A DNA stretch of 64,000 nt from Cerioporus squamosus (taxonomy: Eukaryota > Basidiomycota > Agaricomycetes > Polyporales > Polyporaceae): the NCBI GenBank assembly GCA_022592435.1, contig JABYQS010000069.1, positions 62,001 to 126,000 of the forward strand, given 5' to 3'. The first letter of the stretch is position 1, and each line of letters begins with the position of its first letter. The translations under genes were made by a program, and so were the position numbers. Of this stretch, positions 11,760 through 21,464 are shown piece after piece. The notes under the pieces are model-generated. The model worked only from the letters and a program-made list of their open reading frames with translations. It ran no database searches and was not told the DNA's origin.

Positions 11760-12547
11760 TCAGTATATGTGGGGTAGCAGCTTGTATGGCGTCCTCTTCG
11801 CCCAATCCTCCCACTGCTGCCCGAACTCCTTCCTCAGCACCTCGTCCTCTTTCGACGGGCGCCGCAGGATGATCACGCACAGCGACACAAGCCACGCCGT
11901 CCACGCCCACATCCCCGCCCAGACCCAGCACGAGTCCACGAACCCGCTCTCCACGGGATAGGTGCCAGGCAGCATCTCCACCGCGATGACACTGAGAAGC
12001 GCCGCGACGACCGCGGCGTAGGAGGGATGGCGCACGACAGAGTATGGGCCCGACGTGACGAGCTTGTGCTCCTTGAGCACGGTGAGCTGGAAGGTGAAGA
12101 ACCGGCCGAGCTCGTTGTAGCAGCGCTGGCGGATGGCTGCCCCGCAGACGAGGAGAGCGGTCGCGACGGCGAAGGAGGGGGTGATGGCGAGTTGGGGGAC
12201 CGAGGATGGGTCTTTGAAGAGCTTCGGGAGGATGGTGGGGGAGAGGCGGGAGGGGTATTCGTACGCCAGGATGACTATGATCTCGCTCGCCAGAAGATAC
12301 TCGGCGAAGGCCTGCATAGCGAGAGGAGGAGCGATGTGTGGTCAGTAGCAGATGATCAGGTGATTGAGGAACTTACTAGGCCCATCCAAGGGAACCAGTG
12401 GGATATGCGAGACAGATGGTCGGGAGAGCCGTACTTCTGTGAGTCGGTGTCCCGCTCGTCGGGCTGATTGGGCGGAATGAATGCGACCTTCATCGCCACC
12501 CCGAGAGCAACTAATGCAGGGACTTTGGCGAGAAGTAGTAGGCCCAT
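11760..12547 (-). CDS. isoprenylcysteine carboxyl methyltransferase (ICMT/Ste14 family)
   Basis: Would methylate the C-terminal prenylcysteine of CaaX proteins at the ER membrane, using S-adenosylmethionine. Two exons (12547-12377 and 12311-11760) join in phase across a 65-bp intron and give about 240 aa, the usual size of yeast Ste14. Exon 1 is a membrane anchor (MGLLLLAKVPALVALGVAMK). Exon 2 has the ICMT core: RCYNELGRFFTFQLTVLKEH, KLVTSGPYSVVRHPSY, two hydrophobic spans, and the C-terminal EDEVLRKEFGQQWEDWAKR that helps bind cofactor. No lesion was found. An upstream ATG exon at 12960-12919 (MKLLRIALKCARPE, followed by GTGAGT) could be an alternative first exon or a scrap of another copy. 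Two decayed relatives lie just to the right. Confidence 0.87.
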
Positions 12548-12630
12548 GTTGGCGCGACTGACAGTGGGAGCTCTACAAGTGCGGAAGGGGTACGTCGACT
12601 GCAAAGGGAGCGTTGATTTTGTCAGACATC

Positions 12631-12680
12631 TGAGCAGTACTCACATATAGGGAGCTGAGCGATACTCACATGTAGGGAGT
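12631..12680 (+). repeat. 24-bp tandem direct repeat
   Basis: Two adjacent units, TGAGCAGTACTCACATATAG and TGAGCGATACTCACATGTAG, each followed by GGAG, lie upstream of the methyltransferase start. Imperfect copies; no function is apparent. Confidence 0.7.
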
Positions 12681-13103
12681 CCTGGTAAGATTGGATGCAG
12701 CTTTGGCACTTACCCTGCAGCCTCGGGCAAGCTCTCTAACGGACTCGCTCGCAATCATCGTGCATGTGAGACAGTGAAGAGGATCCGCGTCCTTCGTTGA
12801 AGCTTTATGCTTGTGGAAGCAATGCATCAGTTACGTAGGCTCTGGCTGTCCAATCGGGCAACGTACCTTTGCCTCAAGTAGTCACCCCAAACATGCGACA
12901 TGCCTAGAGAAACTCACCTTCGGGGCGAGCACATTTGAGGGCGATGCGAAGTAGCTTCATGTTGAGCTCTTGTGGCGGACGGCGGCGGAAGGGAAGGGCC
13001 GGCTCAAGGGAGGAGTGACGCAGAGACAAGACAAGATGAGATGCGAGCGATGCCGGTGTGTTCCAGTGCACATATGGAATGAGTGTGTAGAGCGTACGCT
13101 CGC

Positions 13104-13172
13104 TCACTGCTGCCACTGCTGCCACTCAAGGCTGCTCTTGCCGAAGTCCTTTCTGAGAACCTCCATCTTGCT
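13104..13172 (-). pseudogene. ICMT C-terminal relic (minus strand)
   Basis: The minus strand reads SKMEVLRKDFGKSSLEWQQW and soon a stop, aligning with SKEDEVLRKEFGQQWEDWAK of the intact gene. A TAA stop lies about five codons upstream and no membrane core precedes it, so this is a broken fragment. The ATG exon at 12960-12919 (MKLLRIALKCARPE plus splice donor) may be another scrap of the same kind. Confidence 0.65.
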
Positions 13173-13429
13173 CAACGTCGTGTCTTAACGACCGCAGCCA
13201 TGGTCACGTAGTCATACGGTCCGCCACAGCTTAGAGGAAGCTTTACCCGAGAAGTTCGGTTACACGTAGTTCGGTTTCAGCCTCCCTGGCCTAGGTATGC
13301 TAGAGGACAGCATTTCGGACGGCCTCAGAGCCCTACTGGGCTTAGAATAATGCTCACTGAAGTAAATTTTTGGGAGTTTTATGGCTCTGCTGCCAGAATG
13401 TCCAAACTGGGGCAACTCGTGAGTTAAAC

Positions 13430-13490
13430 TCGCAACTCGCCTCGGTCTGGCTCGGTGGAGCGAGTTAGACCGAGTGGCGCCAACTCGCCT
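13430..13490. repeat. imperfect palindrome rich in CTCG
   Basis: CTCGGTCTGGCTC and GAGCGAGTTAGACCGAG form an imperfect inverted repeat around a short GGTG loop, within a run of AACTCG/CTCGCC repeats. It lies in the methyltransferase debris zone and could be the edge of a small mobile element; not identified. Confidence 0.45.
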
Positions 13491-13552
13491 CGCCTCACCT
13501 CACCTCGCGGCAACACTAGCCGGCGCGTGCTCCGCTGGCAAGGCCAAGAAGG

Positions 13553-13960
13553 CTCAGCGCTCACTCCGTATGAAGGATGACGCATGGAGTCCAGATATGA
13601 CCAGTTTGTCTACGCTCAAAGAGCACAAGCTGGTAGCGTCCAGCTCACACTACATGTGCGTCATCTGTCGTAGCCGTCGCAGTTGCGGTCGGGTCTTCTC
13701 ATGTCGGACCTGATGCCCACCGGCACCGGATTGTATTCGGGCGAGAGCGGGTTCATAGACCCACTCGCCTTAGGGAGCTTCAGGTAAGCCCAAGCAATAT
13801 AGTGCACAGCTATGGTCCTGTCAACACGAAAACGCACGTCAGGAGAGGATGGGGCATGCTCAGGGAGGAGTTCGGAACTCATACATGCACATGGCCCCGG
13901 TTATGGGCAAGCGGACGCCGTCCGTATGACATATTGTTGCGACCGTTTCCCTCTTGTCCT
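13553..13960 (+). pseudogene. ICMT relic (plus strand)
   Basis: Scattered but collinear plus-strand matches to the intact methyltransferase: STLKEHKLVASSSHY (LTVLKEHKLVTSGPYSV), then GTGLYSGESGFIDP (LPGTYPVESGFVDS), then GMLREEFG followed by RRPYDILL (EVLRKEFG ... RTPYKLLP). They lie in shifting frames with stops between, and the hydrophobic core is largely lost. This is an old inactivated copy pointing towards the intact gene. It is closer to decay than any oxygenase copy here. Confidence 0.7.
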
Positions 13961-14329
13961 TCCACGTTTGCAACCGAGTTTGTCAAGCCTGTGACTGCTT
14001 GTTTCATGACTATTGTGACGTGGGCGAGGAGGAGGAGAGAGATGTTGACTGGGAACGCAAGGTGATCAAATCCGGTAAACTACTTATGTATACCGCTTAG
14101 CAAAGTTTATAATCGCGGGAGAACACCTAGCGCCCATGAACACGTCCGTTGCGCGCTGCGGCTTGCGTTGCGGTCGTCATCATCTTCGTCTTGCCTCCTT
14201 GTCCACCTCCGTCTCCGAGTTCGTTACACTGAGCCTGCTACCATTTGCCTTGACGACCCATCGAGACCTAGCTTGAGCTTGATACTCTCTGAGAGCCTTC
14301 CAAGCCGCACAAGATCTAACCTTAGACGA

Positions 14330-17300
14330 ATGATCTCTCGCACCGAGTCTGAGGCATCCTTCATACTAGTCGACGATCAGAACAAAGCTCCTGACTCCTA
14401 CGCACACGACTGGTCGGCCGCAGGAACAGGAGGCAAGCTCTATGTGCACGGGAGGCATTTCGTAGATGGGTACGGGCGTGTATGCAACTTACGCGGGGTG
14501 AATCTGTCGGGAAATTGCAAGACGTGCGTACCACCTTCTCTGCGTGCCTTGGCGGGTGACTGAGGAACAGCGAAGTCCAGTGAACCATGATCACGACTCG
14601 TTTCCGGCCAACCACGCCGACGTTACGTTCGTTGGGCGACCGTTCCCGCTTGAGGACGCCCCAGACCACTTTGCCCGCCTGAGACGGTGGGGTTTGACGT
14701 TTGGTGAGTATCACTCCCTGTTCGAGTGACCGTCTATGCTTCGTCCAGGCGGACAGACTGGGATGTTATAGCGCTGGACGGCTATGAACCTGTGCTAGTG
14801 ACGCGCCTGGAAGGTAGACAATTGAGCCTCCCGCAGGATTCAGGCCGAGTTCACTCAAGCAAGCTGCGCAGTGTGTGGTTCAACGGTTCTGCTGTGATCG
14901 CAGAGTTGGTCTTGGAATAGGAATCTTGTACGGCCACCTGGCGAGTCGAAGTCCCGACACCACACGCCACGTTGTGGACAACGCCGCCCTCGTTTGACCA
15001 TCAGAGTCTTCTGCCTTGGAAGGATATTCGGCATACTAACTATTCACCTCGCAGTTCGGTTTCTCATCACATGGGAAGCTGTAGAGCATACCGCGCCGTA
15101 AGTCCCGACGATATCTTTTGCATGCCGCACCGTTGACTGTCATGCGATAGAGGCGTCTACGACATGGAATATCTGGAATATGTGCGCAAGCTCCTATCGA
15201 TGATGCCGCAGTACGGCCTCATTGCTTTCGTGGCCCTTCACCAAGACGTATGGTCTAGGTACACCGGCGGGTCTGGTGCACCTGCTTGGACCTTGGAGGC
15301 AGTGGGATTCGATCTGCATGGTCTCGAAGAGCCAGGAGCCGCGTGGCTAAAGGGTGTGAAGGGCGGAGGACATACCGAAGATGAGCGCGGTCTGTGGCCA
15401 TGTGGCTATCAGAAGCTAGCTGCAGCGACTATGGCGTACGTGGTTGCCTCGCCGCACGTCCACTGTCGCTAACCTGCTAATAGGACATGCTTCTGGGCTG
15501 GTGACACATTCGCGCCGAAGCTAAAGTTGAAAGCGCCGGACGGGCGCGAAGTGTCAGTACAGCAGTTCCTACAGGAGTCGTTCCTGAACATGTGGGAAGT
15601 CATCGCGAGGACGCTCGGCGATCTCGAGGCCGTCATTGGATTCGAGGTACTTCCTGGATAGCAAGTACCCCACGCAGTCCTCTGACACGTTCTAGGTCAT
15701 GAATGAGCCCCATCGAGGCTACATTGAACTGCAGTCGATGCATGCTTTCGACTACAACACTGACCTTCACCTCGGCACGTCCGTAAGCTGCGTCTCTAAA
15801 TACTCTCATGCATTCTCTAACGTCTAGAGTTCTTAGCGACGGCGTTCCAGTCGTTCATGCTAGGTGCTGGGCACCCTACCTCCGTCGGCTTTTGGACACG
15901 CTCTTTCCCCGTACCGACGCGTCTCACCTCCAAGAGCGTAATCAACAGTGCCGGACAGAAAGCATGGAGGGACGACGGTCCGACCCAGGGCAAGTGTCTG
16001 TGGGAGCTCCATGGCGTCTGGGGTTGGGACCAGAAGAAGAACGAGGGTGTCGTGCTGCGCGAGAACTACTTCAAGCGGAACCCGGATACCGGTAAAGAAG
16101 TGGGTGGATCTATTGCTCTGTGCTGTAAGACATCCTGTTGACCGCTGATCACTAGATTGACTGGTATATCGACTTCTTCTACCCGTTCGTCAACAAATGG
16201 GCGGAACGCGTCCGTGCTGCGTCCAACCCGGACAAGATTGTTTTGTGCGAGCCTATACCAAATGAGGTAGATCTCATCTAGAGTTAAGCTCCTCGTCATG
16301 CTGAGATAGTTGCTTGCTGTAGTTCTGCCCGACGTCATGGACAGCCGATCGTCGTCCCCCTGGCATGGTATTTGCGCCACACTGGTGAGTACTTTAGTCA
16401 GAGTTGGAGATCATTCTAGCTCACCTGTGGATCATCTTAGGTACGACTTGAACGCGCTGTTCACGAAGGCCTTCGGCAACTTTTCCGTGAACGTTCAAGG
16501 GTTATCGAGGGTGCGTTGAGAACCAGTCGGTGTTAGTAATACAATACATCCGCTCACTGAGAAGCTTCGACCGTAGGGCATGTTCCCACTGAAGGCGTTC
16601 TACTGGGGCCAGAAGGGAGCGCGAGACAACTTCTCCCTGCAGATACGTAACATCGTCGAGCATGGCTACCGTTCTCTTGGAGAGACGCCGGTTATTATTG
16701 GCGAGTGCGGTATCCCCATGGACATGAAGTGAGTTGCGGCGTTCCGTTACCCCATGCTTTGTGTACTGACCTCCCTCTGCTAGCAAGAAGGAAGCTTTTG
16801 AGACCGACAGGTGGGACTGGCAAATGAAGATGATGGATGCTATGATGACTGCGTTGGAACGCGCTATGGTTGGCTTCACGTGAGTGCCTTCAATTACTTT
16901 TCCTTCTCAGCGATTATCCTCGTTCAAACCTCCAATTTCTCCCAGTCTATGGAACTACAACCCCGACAACGACGACCACACGGGCGATGACTGGAACGGG
17001 GAGAACTTCTCTTGGTTCAGTCAGAAGCGTGCCCTACCGTCTTCTTGGCTCGATCATAGCCAGACGTCACCCACGCTCGACAACGGCGGCCGCATCCTGC
17101 GCGCTGTAGTCCGTCCATACCCAACGAAGACGGCTGGCGTGCCCCTGCGCTTCGAATACGAGATCAACACCGGCGAACTCGCATACGAGTGGGTCGTCCC
17201 TGAGACAGGCGCCGCAACCCCAGCGCCCTCGGAGCCGAGCGTGTACACCCCACCTCGGACCGGGATGCCCCCTCTCACGACGAACAAGACGCAGATATTC

Positions 17301-17576
17301 TTGCCGTGGCAGCTCGCGCAGGGAAGGAAGGTCGTCGTGCGAGGCCTGAAGCAGGATGACCAGTGGACGTACGACGAGGCGCGGCAGACGCTCACCGTCA
17401 TTACGTCCGACAACGCCCCGGGGACCGTGCATCGTGTGACGGTCGGCGTGGATCCCCTCCCGAAGCCAGCCTTTGTGGTGAACGACTTCTGGGACGACTT
17501 CCAGGGCCATGTGCTAATGGCGAGCGCAGTGTTCTCGTGTATCTTGGCCTTCTTGTTCTCTTGGTTGTTTTCGTAG
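14330..17576 (+). CDS. GH5 glycosidase with C-terminal membrane anchor (GH5_12-like)
   Basis: Resembles fungal endoglycoceramidase-related proteins and steryl-beta-glucosidases (GH5 subfamily 12), which cleave the glucose of glucosylceramide or steryl glucoside. It starts MISRTESEASFILVDD and has no signal peptide. The barrel follows: LRGVNLSGNCK, HADVTFVGRPFPL, FARLRRWGLTF, VRFLITWEAVEH, YGLIAFVALHQDVWSR, the acid/base Glu in GFEVMNEPH, GVWGWDQKKNEGVV, and the nucleophile Glu in VIIGECGIPMD. A C-terminal beta-domain is followed by one hydrophobic segment (LMASAVFSCILAFLFSWLFS) at the very end, suggesting tail anchoring. Eight or more introns; one (14704-15054, about 351 bp) is far longer than the rest. 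Sterol versus sphingolipid substrate is not decided by sequence. Confidence 0.87.
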
Positions 17577-18612
17577 ATGTCGGGTGTCCCGGTATCGGAC
17601 GCTGTGGATATCAATACCCATTCGGCTAGATGCGACGTGGATGCACTGGTTGCTAGAATCCAACGTGCTGTCTGACATTGATAACGTGGGTGTCGAACTC
17701 CCAAGGACAAATGTCAAAGTTCGGTATTTGCTGGATCCGGAGGCTGATGGAAGCAATGCATGTGCTAGCTCTCGCTGAGAGCTAGCAAGAGAGCTAGCGG
17801 TAAAGGTATGATTTTCATTTCTTCGTTCTTTGAGATTGAGCTCCATATACTCACCTCTTGTTAGGTAGGCCCATTCGCTCTACAGGATACGCATCCACTG
17901 TTGCAGACGAAAGTGGCACGTCTAGTGGGTTGCTGTGACAACGAAAGTGCGAGACACTGATGGTCAGCGATGAATCGATGACCCCGATCTATCACGCACG
18001 GAGTTGACATGCTTGATTCGTCTTCCTTCGTGGACGTCTCTCCGTGTGCGTTAGCCATAATCTTACAGTTGATCTACTGACTTCTCCCATGCTAACTCAA
18101 CATTGGAGAAGAACAATCCGTCACACATGATGCTACGCAGTCGGCTCCTCGAATTGAGGTTCTTCCGGATGTTGTACTGAACCACCTGCTGCGGAACGGG
18201 TCCAGTAAGTGGTCAGTCTGATCCTCGTATTCTTGGACCGAGTCCTGTGGCTCACACACAACGCATCCTCCGCCACCACCTGGAGACTGCATGGCCTACG
18301 GTCGCGCGCACTCTGTTGAGGCAGTGGCTCGTGCACCGAGACACACTTGATCTAATCACTCAGTTCCTCTCATCATTCTCTCACCAGGAACCTGCTTCCC
18401 AGCTCCGCTGCACACGTACCACGGTGAACCTGTCACCCGGGGCGTGTAATAAGCCCGCTTCACGCTGTTTCCGGCGGCGAATGCGGGGCATGCACTGACG
18501 AAAGCCACCGACATCAACGACGATAGATGGTCTTTGGGTACGCATCCTTAAAGTTCCCTCAAGCTATTCGCCAAGCTCATTGTGCCCCCCTACAGTTCCA
18601 CCCCTATCTAGC
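17577..18612. other. intergenic, no gene recognised
   Basis: Just over 1 kb between the GH5 gene and oxygenase copy 5. Only short overlapping ORFs; nothing matches a protein family I know. It contains a perfect hairpin at 17764-17786. Confidence 0.5.
17764..17786. repeat. perfect 10-bp hairpin
   Basis: GCTAGCTCTC and GAGAGCTAGC around a GCT loop form a perfect inverted repeat, directly followed by a third half-copy (AAGAGAGCTAGC). It sits about 190 bp after the GH5 stop, so it may act in the 3' region or be a trace of an excised element. Confidence 0.7.
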
Positions 18613-20210
18613 ATGCCAGCGGTCACTATCCCTTACGTGCCTCGCCATGTCGCCCCACCGACGACCACGGAGGACCGTATGCGTCTTTCACCCCTCCACC
18701 GCCGAGGGTTGCTTTGACCATTGTTGCCTTTGCAGTGGAATGGGCGGACTTGCCCATCATAGACATCTCCAAGGCTCGCACTCTCGAGGGCCGCGCAGAG
18801 CTCGCTCCGCAGATGCACGACGCCATGCGTACCCACGGCTTCCTGTACATCGTGAATCACGGTCTGACCCAGGCCCAGGTACGCTCTTCTCACGAGTCAT
18901 AGCCAATTGACATGACACTTACGTCCTTCCGGTCGAGCAGAACGACCGGATTTTCGACATCGCCGACGTCCCGTTCACCCAGGTGCCTGAAGAGGAGAAG
19001 CTAAAATTTACGAGCTCGATCAAAGACTCGGGCTCGTATCGTGGCTACAAGTTCCGACAGCTCTGGGTGAGGGGTTCTTTGATATGCTACGTCTGACATT
19101 TGCGTCTCATGACCGTGCTGTACATCAGGCCATCGAAGGTCAAGTCCGCGACCAGATCGAGCATTATCAATGTACGCCACTGTCGATGTCTTTGTCCACC
19201 GACAGAGAGCTCACGGTGCTACTACGGGTCAGTCTTCGAGCAGGAGAAGCATCCTGAAGCTTTGCAACCGTTGCTGCCGGAGATAAACGCATTCGCCGCA
19301 CACAACCACTACAATGTCCTGATCCCGATACTCCAGTACGTCTGTTCGTTGTCTAACGGGACGTTGGGTTGATGCCTGTTCCAGGCTCCTTGCGCGTGGG
19401 ATGGAACTGCCCGAAGATACTTTTGTCAATGTGCACGGGTATGACTCTAGCACCGGATACGGTGCGTCCTGCAGTCTCGACTCCGTCGTGACGGTGCAGC
19501 GTTAATTCCGCAACGATAGCACGCTTCATGAAGTAGTAAGTCAATTGCCAAGATCCGTCTCTCAGCTTGACCACATGGTGGCGCAGCTGGCCGAGGACAG
19601 AGGAAGAGGAGACAAAGACTAAGAGCGTGTGGCTGAAGGGGCACACAGGTCGGTCAGATATCTCGTGTCGGTCTCTTGGCCCATGTTGAAGAGATTGTGT
19701 CAGACATCGGAACTATCACCATCCTGTGGAGTCAGCCCATCTCTGCTCTCCAGGTCCTGTCTCCGGATGGCAAGTGGCGATGGGTCCGCCACATTGACAA
19801 TGCCCTGGTCAGTGCATCAGCCCTTTGACGCTGGAGACAGCATGACGCTGATACTATCCCGCCTGCAGGTCATCAACATCGGCGACTCGATGGAGATGCT
19901 CTCCGGGGGGTACTACAAGGCGACCATCCACCGCGTCATCCAGCCTCCCGCGGATCAGCGCAACCTCGAGCGTCTCACGGTCTTCTACTTCACGATGGCC
20001 AAGGACGATACGAAGCTCGTGCCGTTCACTGAGAGCCCGAAGCTGCAGAAAGAGGGTGTAAAAAGGCGGATCGACGACGAGAACGCGCCGACGATGGGCG
20101 AGTGGCGCAAGGGCATCATCAAGTCTTACGGCTTCACGAAACTGCAAAGGAGGGACGATAAGATCGAGGAGGAAGTCGTGAACGGCATACTCGTGAAGCA
20201 CTACAACTGA
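18613..20210 (+). CDS. 2OG-Fe(II) oxygenase, copy 5, apparently intact
   Basis: Family member with its own character: leader MPAVTIPYVPRHVAPP, VEWADLPIIDISKARTLEGR, HGFLYIVNHGL, IADVPFTQV, NHYNVLIPIL, LLARGMELPEDTF, SVWLKGHT, DIGTITILWSQPI, and a last exon with YYKATIHRVIQPPADQRNLE ending ILVKHYN. All three iron ligands are present. In the middle exon the usual MHRPIFQQQHP is shortened (FEQEKHPEAL), so the acceptor near 19224 is uncertain. The tail differs more from copies 3 and 4 than those do from each other, so this is an older branch. It stands alone between the GH5 and ribosomal protein genes. Confidence 0.83.
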
Positions 20211-20678
20211 TGCGCAGATGAAACCTCGGGCGTTGTGCCACATAGACGTCTCTACCATTGCCTCGGCGGAGTTACACGGGTTGTCTTAGCTACCGGCACC
20301 TACATCCAGCAAGCACATTCGTCTTTCGACCAACTCTCGTCCGGAGCCTGAGTGGTGCGGTGTAGTCTGCGAGAGATGGCTTGGGTACCTTTAGTGGCCA
20401 AACTTGGCGTGCAGATAGAGTTTGTGTGCGCGACGACAGCGCTGCACAATCAGAGAAAGACATACCTCCTGACACTAAGGTCAGCATGCGCATATGTGAT
20501 CGGAGGGCGTTTCGGGCCGAAAGAGGAGTTGATGGATACTGGAGCTTGATATGGCAAACATGCGACTTGCCATAACCACAGGAGACCAAAGACAAAGCGA
20601 TGATAGCAGGAGTAGAGGGTAAAATTATAGCATGCTGTATCATACGACCTGCATCGAAGGCGTCACGCCACAGGGAGT
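20211..20678. other. intergenic between convergent genes
   Basis: Shared 3' space of oxygenase copy 5 and uL14m; no gene or repeat recognised. Confidence 0.5.
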
Positions 20679-21145
20679 TCAAGACGATCGCTGCGGACGC
20701 ACCTTAGGAGCCAAACTGACGATCTTCCCCCAGCCCTTCATGCGCAAATCCGCGCTGACCACTCCACCAATACGTGTGCCCAACATCTCGCGCTTGTTGT
20801 TCAGGAGGACGGCGGCGTTGTCGTCGAAGCGGATGTAGCGGCCGTCTGGCCGGCGGACAGCCTTGCGTGTGCGGACGATGACAGCGCGGCGGACGTCTCC
20901 CTGGCGGACCTTGGGGGCAGAGGCGGATGCTGCTCCGGAGATGGGCCGGGCGCGCTTGACGACGCAGACGATCTCGTCGCCGACGCTGCCCCAGCCGTTG
21001 TTGACCTTTTGCTTGAGGACGTTGACGCACTCGATGAGGAGTGCTCCTGAGTTGTCTATGACCTGGAGGACACACGCTCATCAGCCCGCTATCAGAGGTC
21101 GTGTAACTGGATGCGCACATTGAGCGTTCCCTTCAGGCCAATCAT
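20679..21145 (-). CDS. mitochondrial large-subunit ribosomal protein uL14 (L14 family)
   Basis: Binds 23S-like rRNA on the subunit interface of the mitochondrial ribosome. Exon 1 (21145-21119) encodes only MIGLKGTLN; a 56-bp intron follows; exon 2 (21062-20679) starts [16 protein letters not shown]. Conserved uL14 blocks follow: [62 protein letters not shown] and the closing KIVSLAPKV. At about 136 aa it has the bacterial/mitochondrial pattern rather than that of cytosolic uL14. After SLAPKV the frame adds RPQRSS before the stop; a GTGCGT donor there leaves a small chance of a further splice. Housekeeping gene, so its position between family copies says little. Confidence 0.9.
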
Positions 21146-21180
21146 CCCGGGTGAGGGTCAGAAGGAAAGACAGGAGGAGG

Positions 21181-21330
21181 ACGAAAATGTGCTGGCACAG
21201 TCAGTAACAAGTATTAAGCGTCAGATAAGTGAGAAGTTAATAACATACTTAGGAATGAGTGAAATAGTAAGTAACCAGTAAGTAACGATTGCTTGACAAG
21301 TAAGCAACTGGGTAAGAAAGGGGTAACCCG
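21181..21330. repeat. GTAAGTA/AAGTAA-rich low-complexity stretch
   Basis: Many degenerate copies of GTAAGTAA and related words (AGTAAGTAACCAGTAAGTAA, GACAAGTAAGCAACTGG). It lies in the space between the divergent uL14m and hexokinase genes, so it may be part of their shared upstream region. A similar stretch occurs at 50080-50300. Confidence 0.6.
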
Positions 21331-21464
21331 ATAAGGCCCTCATTAAAGCAGTCGGCCAAGGATTAGCCTGGGCGCCAGTGCGGGGTCCATTCCTGCTCTC
21401 GACGCTGAGGTCGACTTCATCCGTCTATTCCGCTCATCATCTGTTGCATCATCCGCCACAAATT

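Noticed and set aside
20704..21120. 138-codon minus-strand ORF in the uL14 region
   Set aside because: Wrong frame; the neighbouring frame encodes the complete conserved ribosomal protein.
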